Of a stretch of 64,000 nucleotides of DNA, positions 24,462 to 31,891 are shown piece by piece. A model generated the notes under the pieces. It had not been told where the DNA came from and made no database searches. It worked only from the letters and a program-made list of their open reading frames with translations. The position numbers were made by a program, and so were the translations under genes. The DNA comes from Jeongeupia sp. USM3 (GTDB lineage: Bacteria > Pseudomonadota > Gammaproteobacteria > Burkholderiales > Chitinibacteraceae). The DNA lies in assembly GCF_001808185.1 (NCBI RefSeq), contig NZ_CP017668.1, positions 2,666,001-2,730,000 on the forward strand, in the 5' to 3' direction. Within the stretch, counting starts at the first letter, position 1. Each line of letters begins with the position of its first letter.

Positions 24462-26569
24462 GCGGATTCTCCGTGCTCCGGCTGGTGCGGCTGCGCACCG
24501 CGCTGTGCGGGCTGGGGCGGCGCCGCGCTGTGCGCGGAATTGGGTAGCAGTGCCGCGCGGTGCGCGGCAAAGGCGTGATCGAGGTCGGCGTTGCGGCGGT
24601 TGCTGGTCATCGCGACCAGCGTGCGGCCGGCCTCGAGCCGGACCCACAGCCGTTCCTCGCGGATGTAGAACATGCAGAAAATGCCGAGCACCAGCAGGAT
24701 CGAGCCGATGTAGACGACGGTCTTGCCCGGCGAGCGCGTCAGCTGGAAGCCGCTCGCCTGCACCTGGGTGAAGCCGGTCGGCTGCAGGTAGACCGCCGGG
24801 CCGTAGTCGAACAGGTTGCTGGTCGCGACGAGGCTGTCCATCAGGAAGCGGTAGTTGGCCTCGTTCATCGGCAGCGGCGCGAGTCCGGCCTGGCGCTGCG
24901 CCTGCGCGAACGCCTCGACCGCTGCACCCTGGAGTATCTTCAGATAGGTCTGCGCGACCGTCTGGCGCTGATCGGCCGGCACCTTGCCGTCGAGGAAGCG
25001 TTCGAGCGCCGGGAAGCCGCCGTTGCCGAATTGCGCCAGCACGCTGCGGGCCACTTCGGCGAACTGCGCCTGACTGGTGGCCGAGAACGCGCCGTCGCGG
25101 AACGCCGCGTCGGCGGTGGCCTTGGCGATCGCCGGGTGCTGTTGCGGATCGAGCAGGGTCCGGCGCACGCGCATGAACGTGTCGACCTTGCCTTCGGAGT
25201 CGAGCGGCATGCGGATGAAGGCGAACGGCTGGGCGACTTCGCGGCGCATGCCGGTGACGAGGTAGAGGTGGTCGTCGAATTGCTGCGGCGCCAGGTAGTT
25301 CAGGTACTCGACGGCCTGGCCGGTCGCGTCGCGCAGCTTGAACTGCACCGACGGGCCGAGGTTGCGCAGATTGTGCTCGCCCTTGACGCTGGCCGCCTGC
25401 GACAGCGCCTGCTCGAAACGGTTGACCGAAACCGCAGACTGCGTCGAGTCGGCCGGGGGCTTGCCCATGTTCTCGATGTTGAAGACGCGCAGGTCGCCGG
25501 TTTCGAGCTTGTACGGCCGGCCGGCGATCGTCAGCGCGCTGCTGGCCTGCGAACGCGCTTCGAGTGGCGTTGCGCTGCCGTTGCCGAGGTCCCAGCGGGC
25601 AAAGCTCAGCGGCGAGCCGCCGTCGCCGAAACTCGCCTGGTAGATCGCGACACCGTCGACGGTCATCGGCTTGTTGACCTCGATGGTGCCGCTCTGCCGG
25701 AGCTTGCCGGTCCGGCGATCAAGGATGTCGATGTCCGACGCGAAGCGCTTGGGCTGGCCGGTACTGTAATAGTCGACGTGGAAGGCCTTGAGGCGGATCG
25801 CGAACGGCAGTTCCTGGACGAAGTAACCGTTGCCGGCGTTGAGAAAGATCACGTCGGCCGCCGCGCGCTCGGGGACGGTCACGTTGCCGCGGAACGACAG
25901 GTTGCCGTCGCTCAACCGGCTTTGTGCCGGCACCTGGCCCTGCGGCATGTCGCGCGTTTCCGGTGTCTTGTAGCCGGCGAGCTCCATCAGTTTGAGCGGC
26001 AGATTGCCGTCGAGCAGGCCGCCGACGCAGATCACGACGATTGCAGCGTGCGCGAACAGATAGCCGAGCTTCTGCCACGCGCCGCGCTTGGCCGCGACCT
26101 GCCAGACGCCGTCGTGCTCGCGGGCCCTGAAGCGGAAGCCGGACTGCGTCAGGTGTGCCAGCACCGCATCGCGGTCGGCTTCGCCGTCCGTTTCGGCATG
26201 GTGCGCCATCAGCCGCAGCGAATTGCGCCCGGCCTTCTCGCGCCAGCCGCGGATGTCTCGCAGCATGCCCGGCACATGGCGCCAGATGCACAGTGCGGTC
26301 GACAGCATCAGGAAGGCCAGCAGCAGCAGGAACCAGCTGGCGTGGTAGACGTCGAACAGGCCCAGCGGCTCGAAGATGCGGAACCAGAAGTCGCCGAACT
26401 CGAAGCGGTAATTGACGTAGGGCTCGTTCTGCTTGAGCACGGTGCCGATCACCGAGGCGATCGACAGCACGGTCAGCAGGCTGATTGCAAAGCGCATCGA
26501 CGAGAACAGTTCGAAGAGCGCCCGTCCGAACGGAGCCGGATGGTGACGGGAAGGTTTTTTCGTAGTCAT
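24458..26569 (-). CDS. resB: System II cytochrome c biogenesis protein ResB/Ccs1
   Basis: ATG 26569 (MTTKKPSRHH) gives 703 residues. Three N-terminal membrane helices begin with SSMRFAISLLTVLSIASVIG and include SWFLLLLAFLMLSTALCIWR. A large periplasmic domain follows, and a last helix lies near TVVYIGSILLVLGIFCMFY. This is the ResB family layout. The start codon follows directly on the T run of the upstream terminator and has no Shine-Dalgarno sequence; an in-frame TTG at 26620 is the only upstream alternative I see. Translation initiation here is therefore uncertain. Confidence 0.92.
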   Translation of the reverse strand: MTTKKPSRHHPAPFGRALFELFSSMRFAISLLTVLSIASVIGTVLKQNEPYVNYRFEFGDFWFRIFEPLGLFDVYHASWFLLLLAFLMLSTALCIWRHVPGMLRDIRGWREKAGRNSLRLMAHHAETDGEADRDAVLAHLTQSGFRFRAREHDGVWQVAAKRGAWQKLGYLFAHAAIVVICVGGLLDGNLPLKLMELAGYKTPETRDMPQGQVPAQSRLSDGNLSFRGNVTVPERAAADVIFLNAGNGYFVQELPFAIRLKAFHVDYYSTGQPKRFASDIDILDRRTGKLRQSGTIEVNKPMTVDGVAIYQASFGDGGSPLSFARWDLGNGSATPLEARSQASSALTIAGRPYKLETGDLRVFNIENMGKPPADSTQSAVSVNRFEQALSQAASVKGEHNLRNLGPSVQFKLRDATGQAVEYLNYLAPQQFDDHLYLVTGMRREVAQPFAFIRMPLDSEGKVDTFMRVRRTLLDPQQHPAIAKATADAAFRDGAFSATSQAQFAEVARSVLAQFGNGGFPALERFLDGKVPADQRQTVAQTYLKILQGAAVEAFAQAQRQAGLAPLPMNEANYRFLMDSLVATSNLFDYGPAVYLQPTGFTQVQASGFQLTRSPGKTVVYIGSILLVLGIFCMFYIREERLWVRLEAGRTLVAMTSNRRNADLDHAFAAHRAALLPNSAHSAAPPQPAQRGAQPHQPEHGESA

Positions 26570-26598
26570 AAAGAAAAAAAGGGGCGATGGCCGCCCCT
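26570..26598 (-). terminator. Terminator of cytochrome c4 abutting the resB start
   Basis: On the minus strand AGGGGCG and CGCCCCT form a 7-bp stem with a 5-base loop, followed by TTTTTTCTTT that ends at the resB ATG. It would end the c4 transcript or attenuate read-through into resB. Confidence 0.8.
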
Positions 26599-26639
26599 CT
26601 TGGTGAGTGAATGCCGGCAAAGGTTCACCGGCTGCGCAC

Positions 26640-27251
26640 TCAGTTCAGTGCCTGCATGTACTGGGCGACGGCCTTGATCTCGTCGTCGCTCATTTTCTTG
26701 GCGACCTGGGTCATCACGCTGTTGTTCTTGCGCTCGCCCGAACGGAAGGCCTTCAGCTGGGCCTCGATATAGGCGCCATGCTGGCTCGAGACCCGCGGAT
26801 ACTGCACCGGGATGCCCGTGCCGGCCGGGCCGTGGCATGCCATACAGGCCGGCAGGCCGGTCTGGGCAACGCCGCCGCGATAGATCTTCTTGCCGGCCTC
26901 GATCTGGGTCTTGTCCGACGCGCCGAGCGCCTTCGGCTGCTGGCTGGCGAAATAGGCGGCGACATTGCGCATGTCGGCATCCGACAGCGTCGCGGTCATG
27001 CCGAGCATCACCGCGTTGTTGCGCGTGCCGTTCTTGAACTCGACCAGCTGTTTGTACAGGTACTGCTCGTGCTGGCCGGCCAGGCGCGGGTAGGTCGAGG
27101 CGACGGCGTTGCCGTCGACGCCGTGACAGGCGGCACAGACCGCCTCGGCTTTCTGCTTGCCCGCGGCGATATCGACCTTGGGCTGGTCGGCGTAGGCCGC
27201 CGACGTGGCCAACCACATTGCAACGAATGCTGCGACAGTCGCGCTGCGCAT
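26640..27251 (-). CDS. Dihaem cytochrome c4
   Basis: The 203-residue protein has a Sec signal peptide (cleavage near SAAYA, residue ~21) and two tandem class I cytochrome domains with haem sites CAACH and CMACH. Each domain has a later Met ligand candidate, for example in NNAVMLGMT and NNSVMTQVA. Cytochrome c4 carries electrons from the bc1 complex to terminal oxidases. It is transcribed toward resB-ccsB and divergent from engB, an order common in betaproteobacteria. Confidence 0.95.
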   Translation of the reverse strand: MRSATVAAFVAMWLATSAAYADQPKVDIAAGKQKAEAVCAACHGVDGNAVASTYPRLAGQHEQYLYKQLVEFKNGTRNNAVMLGMTATLSDADMRNVAAYFASQQPKALGASDKTQIEAGKKIYRGGVAQTGLPACMACHGPAGTGIPVQYPRVSSQHGAYIEAQLKAFRSGERKNNSVMTQVAKKMSDDEIKAVAQYMQALN

Positions 27252-27291
27252 AGCTCTGCTCCCTCAAGCGGCCCCGGCTCTGGGTGCCGGT

Positions 27292-27319
27292 TTGCAACCA
27301 AATCCTGCTATTCTATAAC
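27292..27319 (+). promoter_or_regulatory. Candidate sigma70 promoter of engB
   Basis: TTGCAA at 27292 and TATAAC at 27314 are separated by 16 bases, in an AT-richer stretch between the divergent c4 and engB genes. The start site would be about 20 bases before the engB ATG. Confidence 0.4.
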
Positions 27320-27344
27320 AAGACTTTTTACCAAACAAAATACC

Positions 27345-27995
27345 ATGTCGCTGTTTCGCGGTTTGCAGTTCCTCACCACCGTCAACGATCTTTCCGCGCT
27401 GCCGCAGGAAGGACTCGAGGTGGCCTTCGCCGGGCGCTCGAACGCCGGCAAATCCAGTGCGATCAACACGCTGGCCAACCATACCCGGCTGGCCTTCGTT
27501 TCGAAGACGCCGGGCCGGACCCAGCATATCAATTATTTCGATTTCGGCAGCGAGCGGCGTCTGGTCGACCTGCCCGGCTACGGTTACGCAGAGGTGCCGG
27601 CAAACGTGCGTGCCCACTGGGAAAAGCTGCTCGGCCACTATCTCGTCAACCGCGACAACCTGATCGGCCTGGTGCTGATCATGGATGCGCGCCGACCACT
27701 GACCGAGCGCGACCGGCGCATGCTCGACTGGTTCCTGCCGACCGGCAAGCCGGTGCACTGTCTGCTGACCAAGTCGGACAAACTGAGCAAGCAGGAGCAG
27801 ATCAAGACCTTGCGCACGGTCGAGGCCGAGTTCAACGGCGACCCGCGCGTGACCGTCCAGCTGTTTTCCAGCCTGAAAAAACAGGGTGTCGAGCGAACCG
27901 AACAGGTCGTCGGCGCCTGGTTTGCTGCGGCGCAGCAGGCCGCTGCTGCCGATGACGACCATGCTGCCGGCATTGAATCGACGGACGGCGCCTGA
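27345..27995 (+). CDS. engB: Ribosome biogenesis GTPase EngB/YsxC (YihA)
   Basis: The 216-residue GTPase has a P-loop AFAGRSNAGKSS, a G2 region KTPGRTQHINYF, G3 LVDLPGYGYAEV and G4 LLTKSDKLSKQEQ, all typical of EngB. It acts in assembly of the large ribosomal subunit. The C-terminal ~20 residues are an Ala/Asp-rich tail. No clear Shine-Dalgarno sequence precedes ATG 27345. Confidence 0.95.
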   Translation: MSLFRGLQFLTTVNDLSALPQEGLEVAFAGRSNAGKSSAINTLANHTRLAFVSKTPGRTQHINYFDFGSERRLVDLPGYGYAEVPANVRAHWEKLLGHYLVNRDNLIGLVLIMDARRPLTERDRRMLDWFLPTGKPVHCLLTKSDKLSKQEQIKTLRTVEAEFNGDPRVTVQLFSSLKKQGVERTEQVVGAWFAAAQQAAAADDDHAAGIESTDGA

Positions 27996-28107
27996 ATCGC
28001 CTTGCGCTTTAAGGTCACCTTTCTATCTTGAAAGCTAGGTGCGCCCCTGCACCTCCCGCTTTTCCTCCCTGAGCGGGTGCCCCGGCTTCATGCCGGGGCG
28101 TATGTAT

Positions 28108-28147
28108 ACCCCGGTCATTCTCCCCTTGGGCCGGGGTTTCTTTTTTT
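28108..28147 (+). terminator. Rho-independent terminator downstream of engB
   Basis: CCCCGG and CCGGGG pair across a 16-base loop and are followed by TTTCTTTTTTT. It is the last of three tandem hairpins. Confidence 0.75.
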
Positions 28148-28221
28148 CTGCTTCCCTCCGGCGCGCCACGATCAGATTTGTCTTATTTAAACATCGGCTT
28201 CGCGCGATTGTGGCGGCGGGC

Positions 28222-28251
28222 TTGGCGCCGGCAAAAATCCGCCGGTATGAT
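28222..28251 (+). promoter_or_regulatory. Candidate promoter of the pilGHIJL operon
   Basis: TTGGCG at 28222 and TATGAT at 28246 are separated by 18 bases. The predicted start is about 75 bases upstream of pilG. Confidence 0.4.
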
Positions 28252-28333
28252 CGGACGAACGACAATTCCGGCTATCGTGCCGGAACAAGAACGGGGCTGA
28301 CGCCGAGTACGTCTGGCCCGCTGGAGGAGCAGC

Positions 28334-28717
28334 ATGTCTGGACTCGCCGGGGTCAAGGTGATGGTGATCGACGACAGCAACACCATCCGCCGCAGCGCCG
28401 AAATCTTCCTTGGTCAGGCCGGGTGTGAGGTCATTCTCGCCGAGGACGGCTTCGACGCGCTGGCCAAGATCAGCGACCACCAGCCGCAACTGATCTTCGT
28501 CGACGTGATGATGCCGCGGCTCGATGGCTACCAGACCTGCTCGCTGATCAAGAAGAACCCGCGCTACAAGGCCACCCCGGTGATCATGCTTTCGAGCAAG
28601 GACGGCCTGTTCGACCGCGCGCGCGGCCGGATGGTCGGCTCCGACCAGTACCTCACCAAGCCGTTTACCAAGGACAGCCTGCTGGCCGCCGTCGGCGAGC
28701 ACGTGCAGCAGCGCTGA
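28334..28717 (+). CDS. pilG: Response regulator PilG (CheY-like)
   Basis: This 127-residue stand-alone receiver has the acidic pair in VMVIDDSNTIRRSAEIFL, the phosphoacceptor Asp in IFVDVMMPRLDGYQ and the conserved Lys in DQYLTKPF. The segment CSLIKKNPRYKATPVIMLSS matches PilG. It is the output regulator of the Pil-Chp system that promotes type IV pilus extension. A strong GGAGGAG site precedes it and it heads the operon. Confidence 0.93.
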   Translation: MSGLAGVKVMVIDDSNTIRRSAEIFLGQAGCEVILAEDGFDALAKISDHQPQLIFVDVMMPRLDGYQTCSLIKKNPRYKATPVIMLSSKDGLFDRARGRMVGSDQYLTKPFTKDSLLAAVGEHVQQR

Positions 28718-28749
28718 TTGAACCCCATTCCAAGCGACAGACTACCGCC

Positions 28750-29112
28750 ATGACCATCAAGAAAATCCTGATCGTCGATGATTCGCCGACCGAACGCCAT
28801 TTCCTGGGCGAACTGCTGACCAAGAACGGTTTCACCATTGTCACCGCCGAATCCGGCGAGGATGCAGTGGCCCGGGTCAAGGAACTGATGCCCGACCTGA
28901 TCCTGATGGACGTGGTGATGCCGGGCATGAACGGCTTTCAGGCGACGCGCACGATTACCCGTGATACCGAGACCAGCCACATTCCGGTGATCATGTGCAC
29001 GTCGAAGAACCAGGAAACCGACAAGGTCTGGGGCAAGCGCCAGGGGGCGGCCGAGTACGTGGTCAAACCGGTCGACCCGCAGGAACTGCTCAGCAAGATC
29101 GCGGCGCTGTAA
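28750..29112 (+). CDS. pilH: Response regulator PilH (CheY-like)
   Basis: This 120-residue receiver domain has ILIVDDSPTERHFLGELL, the phosphoacceptor in LILMDVVMPGMNGFQATR and Lys in AAEYVVKPVDPQEL; CTSKNQETDKVWGKRQGA is characteristic of PilH. It is the second regulator of the Chp system, acting as a phosphate sink or promoting retraction. It lies 32 bases after pilG. Confidence 0.93.
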   Translation: MTIKKILIVDDSPTERHFLGELLTKNGFTIVTAESGEDAVARVKELMPDLILMDVVMPGMNGFQATRTITRDTETSHIPVIMCTSKNQETDKVWGKRQGAAEYVVKPVDPQELLSKIAAL

Positions 29113-29124
29113 GCGGAGCCGGCC

Positions 29125-29628
29125 ATGGCCAAGCGGATCAGCCTGCGCGAATATCAGGAAGGGGTGGTGGCCCGGCTCAAGAGCGCCGCCGCCACGGCCC
29201 AGGTCAATACACGCCTCGGGATCCGCATCGGCCAGGACAACTGGCTGGTCGATCTCTCCGACGTGGCCGAGGTGATGCCGGTGCCGCCGGTGTCGCCGCT
29301 GCCGCTGAGCCAGCCGTGGTTCAAGGGCGTCGCCAATCTGCGCGGCAACCTCGTCAGCGTGTCCGACCTGTCGGCATTCTTCGGCGGTCCGGCGCTGACG
29401 CCGTCGCCGCTGGCGCGGCTGATGCTGCTGCACCCCAAGCACATACTGCATTCGGCGGTGCTGGTCGAGCGCATGCTCGGCCTCAAGCACCTGTCGGATC
29501 TGAGCGTGGACGACGCGACGCACCCGCGCGCGTCCACGGTTTACCGTGACGTCGCCGGTCAGCGCTGGCTGACACTCGACGTTGCGGCCCTTGCCAGCGA
29601 TCCCGGCTTCCTGCAGGCCGGGCAATAA
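29125..29628 (+). CDS. pilI: CheW-like coupling protein PilI
   Basis: This 167-residue protein has a CheW domain over most of its length: RLGIRIGQDNWLVDLSDVAE, then WFKGVANLRGNLVSVSDLSA, the canonical region for binding receptor and kinase. It links the PilJ receptor to the PilL kinase. It starts 12 bases after pilH. Confidence 0.92.
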   Translation: MAKRISLREYQEGVVARLKSAAATAQVNTRLGIRIGQDNWLVDLSDVAEVMPVPPVSPLPLSQPWFKGVANLRGNLVSVSDLSAFFGGPALTPSPLARLMLLHPKHILHSAVLVERMLGLKHLSDLSVDDATHPRASTVYRDVAGQRWLTLDVAALASDPGFLQAGQ

Positions 29629-29654
29629 ATCAAATACGGGAAGAGACGCGCATC

Positions 29655-31817
29655 ATGGCCCTGAAACTGGATCGCCTGAAAGACCTGTTCGGCAAGAAGG
29701 CCGGAACGCAGGCCGGATACGAGTCGCTGAAGACGACGTGGATTCTCGAGAAAATCCGCCTGCCCGACGTCGACGAGGCGCGCGTGCTCAAGCCGGTGCC
29801 GCTGGTCGGCCACCTGCCGAGCCGGCAGCAGATGGCGATCTTCCTGCTGGCGCTGATCGGCTCGGTCGGTCTGTTCGCCATTGTCGCCTTCCTGTCATTC
29901 CAGTCGTCGAGCCACAACGCCGAACGGCGTTCGACCGCAACCGAGATGCAGATGCTGTCGCAGCGGATTGCCCGGGCATCGACGCAGGCGGTACAGGGCA
30001 ACGCCGAGGCCTTCGTCGTGCTGAGCGATTCGTACCAGAAGTTCGGCGACAACCTGGAAGTGCTCAAGCGCGGCGGGGCGTTCTTCGGTCTGTTCGGCGC
30101 CGGCCCGGACGACGTGCTCGACCGCATCGGCAAGACCTGGGCGGCGAGCTATGCGCCGAGCCCGAGCCACCCGAGCGTCGACACCATCCTCAAGCAGAAA
30201 AGCGCGCTGATCTCGATCGGCAAGAGCGTCAACGGCATCAACACCAACGACGCCAAGCTGCTCGAGCTGACGCAGCAGTTCACGTCGATGCTCGGCGAAA
30301 CCGGCGGCAACATCCGCGAGCTCGACTATGCCAACCAGCTGTCGATGCTGAGCCAGCGGATGGCCAAGAACGCCAACGCGATGCTCGCCGGCGAACTGAT
30401 CAACCCCGAGGTGGTGTTCCTGCTCGGCAAGGACGTATCGACATTTTCGGACATCATCAAGGGTTTCAACGACGGCAGCGAAGAACTGCAGGTCCGTCCG
30501 GTTTCGAGCTCGGCGCTGGTCGACAAGCTCGGCGAAATCCGCGCGCTGTTCCACGACTTCGAAATCGTCGTCAGCGCGTTCTCGAAGAACATGCAGCCGC
30601 TGGTCAACACCCGTCTGGCCAACCAGGCGATCGTCCGCGATTCCGAGCCGCTGCTGAAGGACACCATCGCGCTGGCCGACGCCTACGAGAACAAGGTCGG
30701 CGGCGTCCTGACCTCGGTGCTCGAACTGGCCTTGATCGGCGTTGCGCTGCTGTCGCTGTACCTGCTGGTGCGCGTGTTCAACCAGGAGGCCGTTCGCCGC
30801 CGCGTCGCGTCGGAAGGCGAGAACAAGCGGAACCAGGAAGCGATTCTGCGGCTGCTGAACGAAATGGCCGACCTCGCCGACGGTGACCTGACCGTGCGCG
30901 CCTCGGTGACCGAAGACCTGACCGGCGCGATCGCCGACTCGGTCAACTACACGATCGAAGAGCTGCGGGCGCTGATCACCGAGATCAACCGCGCCACCGA
31001 GCAGGTGACCCGCGCCGCCGACGAGGCGCAGGGCGTGACCAGCGACCTGCTGGCCGCGGCCGAACGGCAGTCGAACGAGATCAACGGCACCACCGGCACC
31101 GTCGAGCAGATGGTGAAATCGATCCAGGGCGTGTCGGGCAACGCCTCGCAGTCGGCCGACGTGGCGCAGGCGTCGCTGCTCGCCGCCGAAAAGGGCGCCG
31201 ATGCGGTGCAGAACCAGATCAAGGGCATGGGCGAAATCCGCGAGCAGATCCAGGAGACCGCCAAGCGAATCAAGCGCCTCGGCGAAAGCTCGCAGGAGAT
31301 CGGCGAAATCGTCGAACTGATCTCGGACATTACCGAACAGACCAACGTGCTGGCGCTGAACGCGGCGATCCAGGCTGCGGCTGCCGGTGAAGCCGGCCGT
31401 GGCTTCTCGATCGTTGCCGAGGAAGTGCAGCGGCTGGCCGAACGCTCGGCCGAGGCGACCAAGCAGATCGGCGCGATCGTCAAGACCATTCAGACCGACA
31501 CGCACGACGCGGTCGCGGCGATGGAAGTGTCGACCCAGGGCGTGGTCGAAGGGGCCAAGCTGTCCGACGCGGCCGGTGCGGCGCTGTCGGAAATCCGCCG
31601 GGTTACCGGCGAGCTGGCAAGGCTGATCGAGTCGATCGCCCACGAAACCGAAGACCAGACAGATCTGGCTGCGCGGGTGAATGCGTCGATGCGCGACATT
31701 CTGGCGATTACCGGCCAGACGTCGACCGGCACCCAGCAGTCGGCGCAGATCGTCGGCCAGCTCTCCGGGCTGGCGCAGGATCTGAAGGACTCGGTCTCCG
31801 GCTTCAAGCTCGCCTGA
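29655..31817 (+). CDS. pilJ: Type IV pilus methyl-accepting chemoreceptor PilJ
   Basis: The 720-residue receptor has an unusually long cytoplasmic N-terminus of ~55 residues before the first membrane helix (QQMAIFLLALIGSVGLFAIV). The periplasmic part holds two PilJ-type helical modules (STATEMQMLSQRIARAS, LDYANQLSMLSQRMAKNANA). The second helix is at ~355-375, followed by a HAMP-like region and an MCP signalling domain whose tip reads FSIVAEEVQRLAERSAEATK. It senses surface contact or pilus state in studied relatives. Confidence 0.94.
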   Translation: MALKLDRLKDLFGKKAGTQAGYESLKTTWILEKIRLPDVDEARVLKPVPLVGHLPSRQQMAIFLLALIGSVGLFAIVAFLSFQSSSHNAERRSTATEMQMLSQRIARASTQAVQGNAEAFVVLSDSYQKFGDNLEVLKRGGAFFGLFGAGPDDVLDRIGKTWAASYAPSPSHPSVDTILKQKSALISIGKSVNGINTNDAKLLELTQQFTSMLGETGGNIRELDYANQLSMLSQRMAKNANAMLAGELINPEVVFLLGKDVSTFSDIIKGFNDGSEELQVRPVSSSALVDKLGEIRALFHDFEIVVSAFSKNMQPLVNTRLANQAIVRDSEPLLKDTIALADAYENKVGGVLTSVLELALIGVALLSLYLLVRVFNQEAVRRRVASEGENKRNQEAILRLLNEMADLADGDLTVRASVTEDLTGAIADSVNYTIEELRALITEINRATEQVTRAADEAQGVTSDLLAAAERQSNEINGTTGTVEQMVKSIQGVSGNASQSADVAQASLLAAEKGADAVQNQIKGMGEIREQIQETAKRIKRLGESSQEIGEIVELISDITEQTNVLALNAAIQAAAAGEAGRGFSIVAEEVQRLAERSAEATKQIGAIVKTIQTDTHDAVAAMEVSTQGVVEGAKLSDAAGAALSEIRRVTGELARLIESIAHETEDQTDLAARVNASMRDILAITGQTSTGTQQSAQIVGQLSGLAQDLKDSVSGFKLA

Positions 31818-31825
31818 TTCCTGCA

Positions 31826-31865
31826 CGAATCGGGGGCCGCATGGTCCCCGCTCCCGCCCGATTCG
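31826..31865 (+). other. Stem-loop between pilJ and pilL
   Basis: CGAATCGGG and CCCGATTCG form 9-bp arms around a 22-base GC-rich loop that can itself pair GGGG with CCCC. It fills the 74-base gap between the two genes. There is no T run, so it is more likely an mRNA processing or stability element than a terminator. Confidence 0.5.
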
Positions 31866-31891
31866 CCGGGCCACGATGAAGAGAACCCGCC

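Larger units (their letters stand above)
27996..28333. other. Intergenic stretch engB-pilG with three hairpins and a promoter
   Basis: No gene is supported here; the small frames on either strand lack ribosome sites and family resemblance. The first half holds three consecutive stem-loops: CCCGCT/AGCGGG at 28055-28077, GCCCCGGC/GCCGGGGC at 28079-28099, and CCCCGG/CCGGGG at 28109-28136 with a T run. The second half holds a promoter-like sequence and a strong GGAGGAG site for pilG. Confidence 0.7.

Noticed and set aside
24560..26677. A 705-codon open frame antisense to resB
   Set aside because: Composition is typical of a shadow frame; the opposite strand encodes a clear ResB protein with membrane helices.
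28035..28265. Small open frames between engB and pilG
   Set aside because: They overlap three hairpins, a terminator and the pilG promoter region; no ribosome site or conserved motif is seen.
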